From positions 1-64,000 of the forward strand of contig CAIJRN010000049.1 of assembly GCA_903823115.1 (NCBI GenBank): a stretch of 64,000 nucleotides of DNA, given 5' to 3'. Below are positions 46,505 to 53,624 of the stretch, piece by piece (the stretch's first letter is position 1; each line of letters opens with the position of its first letter). The notes beneath the pieces are model-generated. The model made no database searches and was not told the origin of the DNA. It worked only from the letters and a program-made list of their open reading frames with translations. A program made the translations under genes and the position numbers. This stretch comes from an uncultured cyanobacterium. Its GTDB lineage: Bacteria > Cyanobacteriota > Cyanobacteriia > PCC-6307 > Cyanobiaceae.

Positions 46505-46795
46505 CTACGCAACAGAACGATCCAACAGCGAACCGCTGACGTATTTGTGCAGAACACTACTGATCAACGTCTGATAAGGAATGCCTTCCTGCAGGGCTTT
46601 GACACGTAAAGCTTGCAGATCCGCACTGGAAAGACGGATATTGATGCGTTGATCCTTTACACCCATCGCCGTGGCGGACTGCCGAAGTGCATCCAGAAGC
46701 TCTGGGGTCGCCACGCTGCGCAGCTCAGCTGCGTTGAAGTCGGAGAGCAACTGTTGCTCTTCGGGGGTAAACGAAGGCGATGGCGAGTTAATCAT
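46505..46795 (-). CDS. Antitoxin of a BrnT-like TA pair
   Basis: A 96-residue protein. The C-terminal half (QRINIRLSSADLQALRVKAL, EGIPYQTLISSVLHKYVSG) is a ribbon-helix-helix-type DNA-binding segment typical of antitoxins paired with BrnT-like toxins. Its start overlaps the toxin stop by 4 bp, so toxin is encoded first. It probably autoregulates the pair. The stop codon lies next to the broken end of HNH-HIT copy C. Confidence 0.8.
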   Translation of the reverse strand: MINSPSPSFTPEEQQLLSDFNAAELRSVATPELLDALRQSATAMGVKDQRINIRLSSADLQALRVKALQEGIPYQTLISSVLHKYVSGSLLDRSVA

Positions 46796-47085
46796 GAGGG
46801 TGTTTCGGTAGGGATTGACGGTTTCTGCAGGCGATTTTCCTTGCGACTGGGAATGATGGTCTTCAGGAAGAAATTCTCATCTGTCTCAACAAAGGGAACA
46901 AGGTGGACATAGCCATTCAGGCGCACGATCAGGATTCGCTGCTCAGGGTATCGCTGCGGATTTGGGTGCTCTCGAACATCGAGCCGATTCCCTGTCTCAA
47001 TGGCAACGATGACAGCTTCAAAGCACAGACCACGTGCAGCAAGGAGTTGTTCGTTTTTCTCATGGCTCCAAGCGAAGGGCTTCAT
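46792..47085 (-). CDS. BrnT-like toxin
   Basis: A 97-residue protein. The features KPFAWSHEKNEQLLAARGLC, HPNPQRYPEQRILIVRLNGY, VHLVPFVETDENFFLKTIIP and a final SRKENR match the BrnT-like/DUF4258-type toxin family commonly annotated as 'toxin' in cyanobacteria. These are RelE-fold RNases. The gene appears intact and overlaps its antitoxin by 4 bp. Confidence 0.78.
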   Translation of the reverse strand: MKPFAWSHEKNEQLLAARGLCFEAVIVAIETGNRLDVREHPNPQRYPEQRILIVRLNGYVHLVPFVETDENFFLKTIIPSRKENRLQKPSIPTETPS

Positions 47086-47304
47086 TGGATCAACCTAGCC
47101 ATGGCGTGTGCCTAATGTGATCAGGTCGGAGGCCCGTGGTGCTCTACGTCCATGGGTCCCCGAGTTCTTACTCCTCTCCCCAACAGTGCCACCCCCCGGC
47201 ACCTCGCTCCCCTTCTGGGCCTTCAAGGACCCGCAGCATCAGGATGCCTGCATGCCTGCGCAACCTCCTCCACCGACCAAGGCGCCTACAGCTTGGTGGG
47301 CGGC

Positions 47305-47336
47305 GTAGCCGAAGGCTTCTGCGCAGCAGTAGAGCG
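47305..47336 (+). repeat. Short hairpin insert, site 2', copy D
   Basis: GTAGCCGAAGGCTTCTGCGC with mini-hairpin AGCC-GAA-GGCT. Shared with copy H only. Confidence 0.6.
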
Positions 47337-47419
47337 GAGCGACGCCGAGCGCGACGAGCTGCTGGAGCTCTACCGCCAGCGCCTCGATGCCTTCCGAATG
47401 CAACGCGGCGAGGAGGTGA

Positions 47420-47456
47420 CTTGTTTGCTCACGCAGAAGCCTGCGGCTTCGGGCAC
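47420..47456 (+). repeat. Short hairpin insert, site 3, copy D
   Basis: TTGTTTGCTCACGCA then perfect hairpin GAAGCC-TGC-GGCTTC (47436-47450). Copy A is empty at this site. Confidence 0.65.
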
Positions 47457-47543
47457 AGGAGCCGCCACCGCACCCCGATCAGCGGCTCGATCAAAGTCCG
47501 GGTGCTCACCCGTGCCCGCGGCCGCTGGGAATGCTGCGGCTCC

Positions 47544-47562
47544 GGCTGTTGCTTGGCAAACC
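47544..47562 (+). repeat. Short insert, site 4, copy D
   Basis: GGCTGTTGCTTGGCAAACC inside the HNH domain; copy H is uninterrupted here. Confidence 0.6.
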
Positions 47563-47677
47563 CCGCACCAACGGGCCCTGGAGGTGGACCACATCGTGCC
47601 CAGGAACCAGGGCGGCTCGGACGACCTCAGCAACCTGCAGGCCCTCTGCTTCCGCTGCAACGCCGGCAAGCGCGATG

Positions 47678-47699
47678 CAGTTTGCCGACGCAAGAGGGC
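47678..47699 (+). repeat. Short insert, site 5, copy D
   Basis: GCAGTTTGCCGACGCAAGAG in the HNH-HIT linker. Confidence 0.45.
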
Positions 47700-47749
47700 A
47701 CCACCGACTTCCGCGGTCTGCAGGCCAGCAACGCCCTGCGCGGGACAGA

Positions 47750-48250
47750 TCAGAAAGGCAAGGTTGCCGCCACATCGGAGAGACGGATCAGCAGGGTGTC
47801 GGGGTCTATGGGCGAGGGATCGGAGCCCATGTGCAGATAGAAGCTGCGGGCTTGATCGGAGGCCGCATGAACCACGATGCCGCGCACGCCGATCTGAGTG
47901 CTGGCCTGCAGCACCCGCTCGAACGCATCGGCGAGCAGGGCGCGAGCGATGCCGCGTCCCTGGACACTGCGGCAGACCGCCAGCCGCGCCAGCACCACCA
48001 CGGGGATAGGGTCGGGCATGTTGCGCCGAAAACGCCCAGGGGCTGAGGCCACGGCCACCGCGCCGGAGGCCAGAGCCACAGTGGCCTTGACGATCCCGTC
48101 GCTGTTGCACACCACGAAGCTTCGCGTCGCACCGCTCAGCTGGTTGGAGTGGGCACGCTGCAGGAGCCAGCGGTTGAGGCCGGAGTCGCCGCAGTCAAAG
48201 CCGACGGTGCTCTGATGCGGCGCCAGCGGCTGCGGCGCCAGCAGATCCAT
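47750..48250 (-). CDS. GNAT-family toxin, TacT-like
   Basis: A 166-residue acetyltransferase. It has the TacT pattern: FDCGDSGLNRWLLQRAHSNQ, RSFVVCNSDGIVKATVALAS, PIPVVVLARLAVCRSVQGRG (acetyl-CoA loop QGRGIA) and GIVVHAASDQARSFYLHMG. TacT toxins acetylate the amino acid on charged tRNAs and stop translation. The upstream DUF1778 antitoxin shares one base with it. Apparently intact. Confidence 0.88.
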   Translation of the reverse strand: MDLLAPQPLAPHQSTVGFDCGDSGLNRWLLQRAHSNQLSGATRSFVVCNSDGIVKATVALASGAVAVASAPGRFRRNMPDPIPVVVLARLAVCRSVQGRGIARALLADAFERVLQASTQIGVRGIVVHAASDQARSFYLHMGSDPSPIDPDTLLIRLSDVAATLPF

Positions 48251-48522
48251 CAGCGTTGCCAGGGTCTCGGGGCCGTCATGGTGCGTTGCAGGCGATCACT
48301 GGGGCCGGGGGGAGCATCGAGCTGGCAGAGAAACTGGTCAAATTGCTCGGGCGAAACGGCTTGCCAGCTTTGCTGCACCAACAGCTCACGGGCGGCGGAG
48401 CGGGCCGCCTGCAGAACGAAATCGGTTCGGGTGAGGCCGGAGGCGTGGACGGCGCGATCGATCAACGCCTGATCATCGGGCGTGACGCGCAGGTTCCAGC
48501 TGAGGCGAGGGGTGGCAGCCAC
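48250..48522 (-). CDS. DUF1778 antitoxin, TacA-like
   Basis: A 90-residue protein from a GTG at 48522. RLSWNLRVTPDDQALIDRAV, HASGLTRTDFVLQAARSAAR is the ribbon-helix-helix domain of DUF1778; the C-terminal segment (AVSPEQFDQFLCQLDAPPGP) is the toxin-neutralising tail. It represses its own promoter and inhibits the adjacent GNAT toxin. It is divergent from HNH-HIT copy E. Confidence 0.88.
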   Translation of the reverse strand: MAATPRLSWNLRVTPDDQALIDRAVHASGLTRTDFVLQAARSAARELLVQQSWQAVSPEQFDQFLCQLDAPPGPSDRLQRTMTAPRPWQR

Positions 48523-48605
48523 GGCTGAGCAGAAGACCTGTGGCCAGCCTAGCTCCCTTGGGTAGACGACGTCTATCCAGCTGATCATCATGTCGATCGC
48601 CCGGG

Positions 48606-48654
48606 GCTTCTCCCTACAAGTTCCACCCCCGTCCCACCCAGTCAGGATCCCCCC
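48606..48654 (+). repeat. C-rich leader in front of HNH-HIT copy E
   Basis: GCTTCTCCCTACAAGTTCCA, then a C-rich tract to the ATG. Similar leaders precede copies F, G and H and a partial one precedes D. Confidence 0.5.
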
Positions 48655-48975
48655 ATGCCCCCGCCCCCCTCCGCCACCTACCAGCGCCTGCGGCTCTCCA
48701 TCGGCGAACGCATGCGCATGAGCCACGTCTACCGGCCCCGGCGCAGGACGTGGCCCGGCGGATCCTGGGGGAAGACGTGACCCAGATCGATGTCTACACA
48801 GAGCGCGTCAAGCGGATGGTGGGCAAGGTTCACCTTCAACGGCATCACCCGCTACGCCCAAGGCGCCTACGACCTTGTGGGCGGGGAGGAGCTGAGCGAC
48901 GCCGAGCGCGACGAGCTGCTGGAGCTGTGCCGCCAGCGCCTCGATACCTTCCGAGAGCAGCGCGGCGAGGAGGTG

Positions 48976-49013
48976 GGCTGTTTGCTCACGCAGAAGCCTC
49001 CGGCTTCGGGCAC
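48976..49013 (+). repeat. Short hairpin insert, site 3, copy E
   Basis: GGCTGTTTGCTCACGCA then GAAGCC-TCC-GGCTTC. Confidence 0.6.
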
Positions 49014-49100
49014 AGGAGCCGCCACCGCACCCCGATCAGCGGCGCGATCAAAGTCCGGGTGCTCACCCGTGCCCGCGGCCGCTGCGAATGCTGCGGCTCC

Positions 49101-49119
49101 GGCTGTTGCTTGGCAAACC
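49101..49119 (+). repeat. Short insert, site 4, copy E
   Basis: GGCTGTTGCTTGGCAAACC, interrupting the HNH frame. Confidence 0.6.
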
Positions 49120-49426
49120 CCGCATCAAAAGGCCCTGGAGGTGGACCACATCGTGCCCAGGAACCATGGCGGCTCGGACGAACTCAGCAACCTGCAGTCC
49201 CTCTGCTTCCGCTGCAATGCCGGCAAGCGATGGGAGACGCGAGGCGGGCTGCGTGTTCTGCGCGCTGGAGGCCAGCGGCCGGGTGCTGCTGGAGAACGAA
49301 CTGGCGCTCTGCATCGCCGATGCCTATCCGGTAACGCCTGGGCACAGCCTTGGTGATCCCGCGGCGGCATGGGGCCGATGGGTTGGCGTTGCACCAGCCG
49401 GAAAGGAGTGCGGTGGTGGAGCTGCC

Positions 49427-49834
49427 TCACCCCATTGTCCATAAATGGACATCCACATGCTGAGCGGCCGCATGGAAGTCCTTATCGGTTGTTAGCAGGG
49501 TCAGGTCATAGCGCTGGCTGAGTTGGATAAGCAGGGCATCAATGGTTCCGATCTGTACACCCCGACGGCGGCAGGCATTGCGGATCTCGGCGGCTGCGAT
49601 GTGGTCCTGTTTGTCCGGCTGAAGAAAGGCGAGCCCAGAAAGACGCTCCACGAGCTGGTCCCGGTTTTTGGGGCCTGCAAAACCCTGCAGCACTTCCTGT
49701 AGCACCAATCCAGTGGTGAAGACCTGCTCGGCGCCCAGGAGAGCGGCACGGAGAGCGCCAACTTCAGGCAGTCCAGGCTGGCCATCACGGCGAAAGGCCA
49801 GCGACCAGACAGAAGTGTCGACCAACAGACTCAC
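49427..49834 (-). CDS. VapC PIN-domain toxin
   Basis: A 135-residue PIN nuclease from a GTG at 49834. Acidic active-site residues are visible in SLLVDTSVWSL, LVLQEVLQGF, GTIDALLIQLSQ and LLTTDKDF. VapC toxins cleave tRNA or rRNA. It overlaps VapB by 4 bp. The stop codon directly abuts the broken end of HNH-HIT copy E. Confidence 0.9.
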   Translation of the reverse strand: MSLLVDTSVWSLAFRRDGQPGLPEVGALRAALLGAEQVFTTGLVLQEVLQGFAGPKNRDQLVERLSGLAFLQPDKQDHIAAAEIRNACRRRGVQIGTIDALLIQLSQRYDLTLLTTDKDFHAAAQHVDVHLWTMG

Positions 49835-50034
49835 CGCTGGCGTTCCCGTTCGGCCTTGTAGTCGTAGCCGGGCTCCCACTCGAGTTTGCCGAAGAGCTCC
49901 GCCACCTGGCGCTGTTCCCGGCGCGCGATGAACTCCTGCAGAGCGCGGGTAACGGCGGCCTTCTTGGTGGGCTCACCGCTCAGGCGGAAGGCGTGGTCAA
50001 GCAGGTCCTGATCGAGAGCGAGATTCGTAGCCAT
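49831..50034 (-). CDS. VapB antitoxin
   Basis: A 67-residue protein: MATNLALDQDLLDHAFRLSG, EPTKKAAVTRALQEFIARRE is the type II VapB ribbon-helix-helix (VapB_antitoxin, PF09957-like) and the C-terminal WEPGYDYKAERERQR is the VapC-binding tail. Start ATG at 50034. It overlaps vapC by 4 bp and is divergent from HNH-HIT copy F. Confidence 0.9.
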   Translation of the reverse strand: MATNLALDQDLLDHAFRLSGEPTKKAAVTRALQEFIARREQRQVAELFGKLEWEPGYDYKAERERQR

Positions 50035-50110
50035 GTGTGACCTCGTCAAGAGGTGTCTACACATTATGGCCGACTCCCTGGCTGAGGGGACCGAACAAGA
50101 CATGGCAGCT

Positions 50111-50187
50111 GGGCTTCTCCCCCGCAAGTTCCACCCCCCGCCACACCCCAGCACCAGCGCAGCCCCCACAGCGCCAAGATCCCCCCC
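50111..50187 (+). repeat. C-rich leader in front of HNH-HIT copy F
   Basis: Shares GCAAGTTCCACCCCC with the leader of copy E and CCCCCACAGCGCCAAGATCC with that of copy H. Confidence 0.55.
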
Positions 50188-50301
50188 ATGCCCCCAACCC
50201 CCTCCCCCACTGACGAGCGCCTGCGCGAGACCATCGCCAAGCGCATGCGCATGAGCCACGTTGACCAGCCCCTGATGCTCATGGAGCTCCTGGGTCATGG
50301 A

Positions 50302-50319
50302 TTGGCCAGGCAACAGCCA
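50302..50319 (+). repeat. Short hairpin insert, site 1, copy F
   Basis: TTGGCCAGGCAACAGCC. Confidence 0.5.
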
Positions 50320-50492
50320 GCCAAGCCCCCGCGCAGGACGTGGCCCGCCGGATCCTGGGCGAAGACGTGACCCAGATCGATCACTACACAGAGCGCGTCA
50401 AGCGGATGGTGGGCAAGGTTCACCTTCAACGGCATCACCCGCTACGACCAGGGCGCCTACGACCTTGTGGGCGGCGAGGAGCTGAGCGACGC

Positions 50493-50530
50493 CGTTACCT
50501 GGCCGAAGGCCAGCGTGGCGGAGCCACTAC
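50493..50530 (+). repeat. Short double-hairpin insert, site 2, copy F
   Basis: Same two mini-hairpins as in copy C: TGGCC-GAA-GGCCA and GTGGC-GGA-GCCAC. Confidence 0.7.
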
Positions 50531-50598
50531 GCGAAGAGCTGCTGCAACTGTGCCGCCAGCGCCTCGATGCCTTCCGAATGCAGCGCGGCGAGGAGGTG

Positions 50599-50636
50599 GG
50601 CTGTTTGCTCACGCAGAAGCCTGCGGCTTCGGGCAC
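50599..50636 (+). repeat. Short hairpin insert, site 3, copy F
   Basis: GGCTGTTTGCTCACGCA then GAAGCC-TGC-GGCTTC. Confidence 0.65.
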
Positions 50637-50723
50637 AGGAGCCGCCACCGCACGCCGATCAGCGGCTCGATCAAAGTCCGGGTGCTCACCCGGGCCAAGG
50701 GCCGCTGCGAATGCTGCGGGGCG

Positions 50724-50742
50724 GGCTGTTGCTTGGCAAACC
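50724..50742 (+). repeat. Short insert, site 4, copy F
   Basis: GGCTGTTGCTTGGCAAACC. Confidence 0.6.
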
Positions 50743-50844
50743 CCGCACCAGAGGGCCCTGGAGGTGGACCACATCGTGACCAGGAACCAGGGCGGTTCGG
50801 ACGACCTCAGCAACCTGCAGGCACTCTGCATCGCCGATGCCCAT

Positions 50845-51141
50845 TCAGGTGCGCTGTTTCCAGCGCCGGGGATCCTGGCGACCGTGCAGAGCGATCACGA
50901 GGATTTCAGTGCCCTGCTCGCGGAAATAGACGGCATAGGGAAATCGACTCAGCACCACCCTGCGGATCTGACCGTGGATCAAGGGAAACGATTGAGGTGA
51001 GACGAGAATGCGTTGAATCGCAGCCGCAACGGTTTCGGCAAAGTCCTGGGCCAACGCCGACTCACGCGCGCCGTACCAGCGCTGGGTTTCCAGAAGATCC
51101 TCCACCGCCTCTGGCAGGAAGCGAACCGAGGGGAGCGTCAT
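50845..51141 (-). CDS. ParE/RelE-type toxin
   Basis: A 98-residue toxin: VRFLPEAVEDLLETQRWYGA, then VAAAIQRILVSPQSFPLIHG and the conserved core RRVVLSRFPYAVYFREQG, VIALHGRQDPRRWKQR. Its start overlaps the upstream antitoxin stop by 4 bp. It appears intact. ParE-family members act on gyrase or as RelE-like RNases; which applies here is not clear. Confidence 0.87.
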   Translation of the reverse strand: MTLPSVRFLPEAVEDLLETQRWYGARESALAQDFAETVAAAIQRILVSPQSFPLIHGQIRRVVLSRFPYAVYFREQGTEILVIALHGRQDPRRWKQRT

Positions 51142-51356
51142 CCAAGGCCGAGTTGGCTGCGCACTTCATCCCAGGGCACTGCTGCGCCAGGGTTGGCGAG
51201 ATGGGCCGTCCAGCGCCGATCCAGCTGAGCGCAGAGGGCAGAATCGATCGGCAGCGCCCCATCTCGGGCCTCGTCATCGAGGCTGTCCCAGAGGGCGATC
51301 GCCAGAGCAAGCCGTTCGTTCTGGGGCAGCTGAAGAAGGTCAGACACGGGTGCCAT
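51138..51356 (-). CDS. Addiction-module antitoxin (TIGR02574-like)
   Basis: About 72 residues from MAPVSDLLQLPQNERLALAI; an upstream ATG at 51392 would add 12 residues. The pattern LPQNERLALAIALWDSLDDE, LDRRWTAHLANPGAAVPWDE is that of the small helical addiction-module family. It overlaps its ParE toxin by 4 bp. Confidence 0.83.
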   Translation of the reverse strand: MAPVSDLLQLPQNERLALAIALWDSLDDEARDGALPIDSALCAQLDRRWTAHLANPGAAVPWDEVRSQLGLG

Positions 51357-51443
51357 CGCCACCAGGAACGGCTGAGAACCCAGCGTAGGCACTCTCCATG
51401 GTGGTCAAGGGGGTGGGAGGGATCAAGACCACGGCAGCAAGGC

Positions 51444-51525
51444 TTCTTCCCCACCAGTGCCACCCCCTGTCACACCCCGCCCCAGCAAGCCGGCCTGCAC
51501 AAGGAATCCCGGCCAGGATCCCCCG
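51444..51525 (+). repeat. C-rich leader in front of HNH-HIT copy G
   Basis: Contains CAGTGCCACCCCCTGTCACA and ends in a C-rich tract before the ATG, like the copy H leader. Confidence 0.55.
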
Positions 51526-51735
51526 ATGCCCCCAACCCCCTCCCCCACCTACGAGCGCCTGCGGCACTACATCGCCAAGCGCATGCGCATGAGCCACGTC
51601 TACCAACCCTTGATGCTCATGGAGCTCCTGTGACATGGATTTGCCAGGCAACAGCCAGCCCGGCCCTCGCGCAGGACGTGGCCCGCCGGATCCTGGGGGA
51701 GGACGTGACCCAGTTCGATTTCTACGCCGGCCCCA
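51526..51735 (+). pseudogene. HNH-HIT fusion gene copy G (N-terminal fragment)
   Basis: Only the first part remains: PPTPSPTYERLRHYIAKRMR, MSHVYQPLMLMELL followed at once by a TGA, then the site-1 insert and DVARRILGEDVTQ in another frame. Similarity ends near 51735. The ParE stop of the next module lies about 70 bp further on. Confidence 0.75.
51640..51658 (+). repeat. Short hairpin insert, site 1, copy G
   Basis: TTTGCCAGGCAACAGCC with perfect TTGCC-A-GGCAA. Confidence 0.5.
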
Positions 51736-51803
51736 ATGGGCTTGACGTCATCAGGATTGTGGCCGGTGAGGCGCTCGGCCTAGCGCTCATGGCGACACGC
51801 TTT

Positions 51804-52112
51804 TCAAGGCGGCGGTGGGGAGGTTGCCAGACGATCGCGAATCCAGATGGGATCTCGGCGGCAATCAAGGATGGCATAGATATCTATCGATGATTCGTTG
51901 ACCAAGTAGTAGAGCGCGAACGGGAACCGCTTGATCAACATCCGATAAAATCCATCGAGCTTTCGATGGGTGCCTGCGTAGAGGGCTAATGTTTGCACAT
52001 CAGAATCAATGGCGGCAAGAAAGGTATTGCCAAGGCCCTGACTTTGTCGCTCGTAGAACGACCATCCGCTACGCAGATCATCCTTGGCGGACTCAAGGAG
52101 TCTGATGTTCAT
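51804..52112 (-). CDS. ParE/RelE-type toxin
   Basis: A 102-residue toxin: NIRLLESAKDDLRSGWSFYE, AAIDSDVQTLALYAGTHRK, then the core YRMLIKRFPFALYYLVNESS, YAILDCRRDPIWIRDRL. It overlaps the antitoxin by 20 bp. Only distantly similar to the other ParE toxin in the array, so the modules were acquired separately rather than by duplicating one TA pair. AT-richer than the flanking HNH-HIT sequence. Confidence 0.85.
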   Translation of the reverse strand: MNIRLLESAKDDLRSGWSFYERQSQGLGNTFLAAIDSDVQTLALYAGTHRKLDGFYRMLIKRFPFALYYLVNESSIDIYAILDCRRDPIWIRDRLATSPPPP

Positions 52113-52326
52113 GTCGTTGTGTTTTCAGTTCAGCGATGGCGTCGTCCCAGTTCAGAAACTTGGTACTGCCCTGCTGTACTTGCTCTCTCCGGCGCTGCAA
52201 CTCTTCGCCGTGCCAGGCCGGTGACACAACTTGATCGGGGGTGGCCGAGAGGTCTGCCCAGAGGAGCTCCATGGCCACGAGCTTCTCTTGCAGGCTCATC
52301 CGGCTCAGTGGAAGGTTCATCGCCAT
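52093..52326 (-). CDS. Addiction-module antitoxin (TIGR02574-like)
   Basis: About 77 residues from MAMNLPLSRMSLQEKLVAME. It has the family's LQEKLVAMELLWADLSATPD block, VSPAWHGEELQRRREQVQQG and a final DDAIAELKTQ. A longer frame to 52431 adds unrelated residues. Overlaps its toxin by 20 bp; divergent from HNH-HIT copy H. Confidence 0.83.
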   Translation of the reverse strand: MAMNLPLSRMSLQEKLVAMELLWADLSATPDQVVSPAWHGEELQRRREQVQQGSTKFLNWDDAIAELKTQRHEHQTP

Positions 52327-52423
52327 CAGCCCAATGCTCAAAGCAGACACCGAATCAACCTTAGGGCTGATCCAGTCAAAAGTTCGACCATGAGCAATGC
52401 AGACGGGGCAGTTACATCCGATC

Positions 52424-52484
52424 AGTGCCACCCCCCGTCACACCCCACCTGGCCCCGCAGCCCCCACAGCGCCAAGATCCCCCC
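52424..52484 (+). repeat. C-rich leader in front of HNH-HIT copy H
   Basis: CAGTGCCACCCCCCGTCACA, then CCCCCACAGCGCCAAGATCC up to the ATG. Nearly the same as in copies F and G. Confidence 0.6.
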
Positions 52485-52598
52485 ATGCCCCCAACCCCCT
52501 CCCCCACCTACGAGCGCCTACGCGACTACATCGCCAAGCGCATGCGCATGAGCCACGTTGACCAACCCCTGATGCTGATGGAGCTCCTGGGACATTGA

Positions 52599-52617
52599 TT
52601 TGCCAGGCAACAGCCAG
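52599..52617 (+). repeat. Short hairpin insert, site 1, copy H
   Basis: TTTGCCAGGCAACAGCC. Confidence 0.5.
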
Positions 52618-52772
52618 CCCAGCCCCCGCACAGGACGTGGCCCGCCGGATCCTGGGGGAGGACGTGACCCAGATCGAGTACTACACAGAGCGCGTCAAGC
52701 GGAAGGTGGGCAAAGTGCTCACCGGCAACGGCATCACCCGCTACGACCAGGGCGCCTACGGCTTGATGGGCG

Positions 52773-52804
52773 GCGTAGCCGAAGGCTTCTGCGCAGCAGT
52801 AGAG
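52773..52804 (+). repeat. Short hairpin insert, site 2', copy H
   Basis: GTAGCCGAAGGCTTCTGCGC; hairpin AGCC-GAA-GGCT at 52777-52787. Confidence 0.6.
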
Positions 52805-52888
52805 CTGAGCGACAGCGAGCGCGAGCAGCTGCTGCAACTGTGCCGCCAGCGCCTCGATGCCTTCCGAATGCAACGCGGCGAGGAGGTG

Positions 52889-52926
52889 GGCTGTTTGCTC
52901 ACGCAGAAGCCTGCGGCTTCGGGCAC
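52889..52926 (+). repeat. Short hairpin insert, site 3, copy H
   Basis: GGCTGTTTGCTCACGCA then GAAGCC-TGC-GGCTTC. Confidence 0.65.
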
Positions 52927-53130
52927 AGGAGCCGCCACCGCACGCCGATCAGCGGCTCGATCAAAGTCCGGGTGCTCACCCGTGCCAAGGGCCGCTGCGA
53001 ATGCTGCGGGGCCCATGAGCATCAAAGGGCCCTGGAGGTGGACCACATCGTGCCCAGGAACCAGGGCGGCTCGGACGACCTCAGCAACCTGCAGGCCCTC
53101 TGCTTCCGCTGCAATGCCGGCAAGCGCGAT

Positions 53131-53152
53131 GCAGTTTACCTACGCAAGAGGG
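53131..53152 (+). repeat. Short insert, site 5, copy H
   Basis: GCAGTTTACCTACGCAAGAG in the HNH-HIT linker. Confidence 0.45.
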
Positions 53153-53624
53153 CACCACCGACTTCCGCGGGCTGCAGGCCAGCTACACCCATCGCCAGGA
53201 CAGTTGTGTGTTCTGCGCGCTGGAGGCCAGCGGCCGGGTGCTGCTGGAGAACGAACTGGCGCTGTGCATCGCCGATGCCTATCCGGTGACGCCTGGGCAC
53301 TGCCTGGTGATCCCGCGGCGGCATGTGGCCGATGGGTTGGCATTGCACCAGCCAGAATGGAACGCAGTGGTGGAGCTGCTGAAGCGGCGGCGGGAGCAGC
53401 TGAGCGCCCGGGATCCGTCGATCAGCGGCTGGAATGCGGGGTTGAACTCAGGTGAGGCAGCAGGGTAGACGGTGTTTCATGCGCATTGGCATCTGATTCC
53501 ACGGCGGGAGGGGGATTGCGAGGAGCCGCGCGGTGGGGTGCGGGGGGTGATCCCGGCGCATCAGTCCTACTAAGGTCAACCCCCACAACCTCAGCTACAA
53601 CAAGACAAACTCCCGGCCAGCTCC

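Larger units (their letters stand above)
47190..47745 (+). pseudogene. HNH-HIT fusion gene copy D (internal fragment)
   Basis: A C-rich leader-like sequence at 47150-47230 is followed not by the usual N-terminus but by the middle of the gene (DQGAYSLVGG, ERSDAERDELLELYRQRLDA) and the HNH domain (LEVDHIVPRNQGGSDDLSNL, QALCFRCNAGKRD). It is cut off just after the site-5 insert, about 5 bp before the stop codon of the GNAT toxin. It carries inserts at sites 2', 3, 4 and 5, so the HNH is split between frames. Confidence 0.75.
48655..49426 (+). pseudogene. HNH-HIT fusion gene copy E (decayed, 3' truncated)
   Basis: Begins PPPPSATYQRLRLSIGERMR, MSHVY, has lost the site-1 region by deletion, then shifts frame and continues through the HNH (LEVDHIVPRNHGGSDELSNL) into the HIT domain (CVFCALEASGRVLLENELAL). 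It stops at VVEL, immediately before the stop codon of VapC at 49427. The HIT histidine triad is missing. It carries inserts at sites 3 and 4 but not at 2 or 5. Confidence 0.78.
50188..50844 (+). pseudogene. HNH-HIT fusion gene copy F (decayed, 3' deleted)
   Basis: Full conserved N-terminus (PPTPSPTDERLRETIAKRMR, PLMLMELLGHG), frame lost at site 1. The HNH domain continues to NLQAL and then jumps directly to CIADA of the HIT domain. The deletion endpoints share CTCTGC, which suggests microhomology-mediated loss of the HNH end and HIT start. It ends at 50844, one base before the ParE stop codon. It carries inserts at sites 1, 2, 3 and 4. Confidence 0.8.
52485..53573 (+). pseudogene. HNH-HIT fusion gene copy H (longest, still broken)
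   Basis: Contains all parts: N-terminus PPTPSPTYERLRDYIAKRMR, helical region with DVARRILGEDVTQIEYYTER and VLTGNGITRYDQGAYGLMGG, an uninterrupted HNH (CECCGAHEHQRALEVDHIVP), and the HIT domain to the end (HAHWHLIPRREGDCEEPRGG). It is broken by TGA after ELLGH, frame changes at sites 1, 3 and 5, and TAG just before the HIT triad. Its HNH domain has no site-4 insert and serves as the reference 'empty site' for the other copies. It ends with a natural TAA. Confidence 0.82.
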
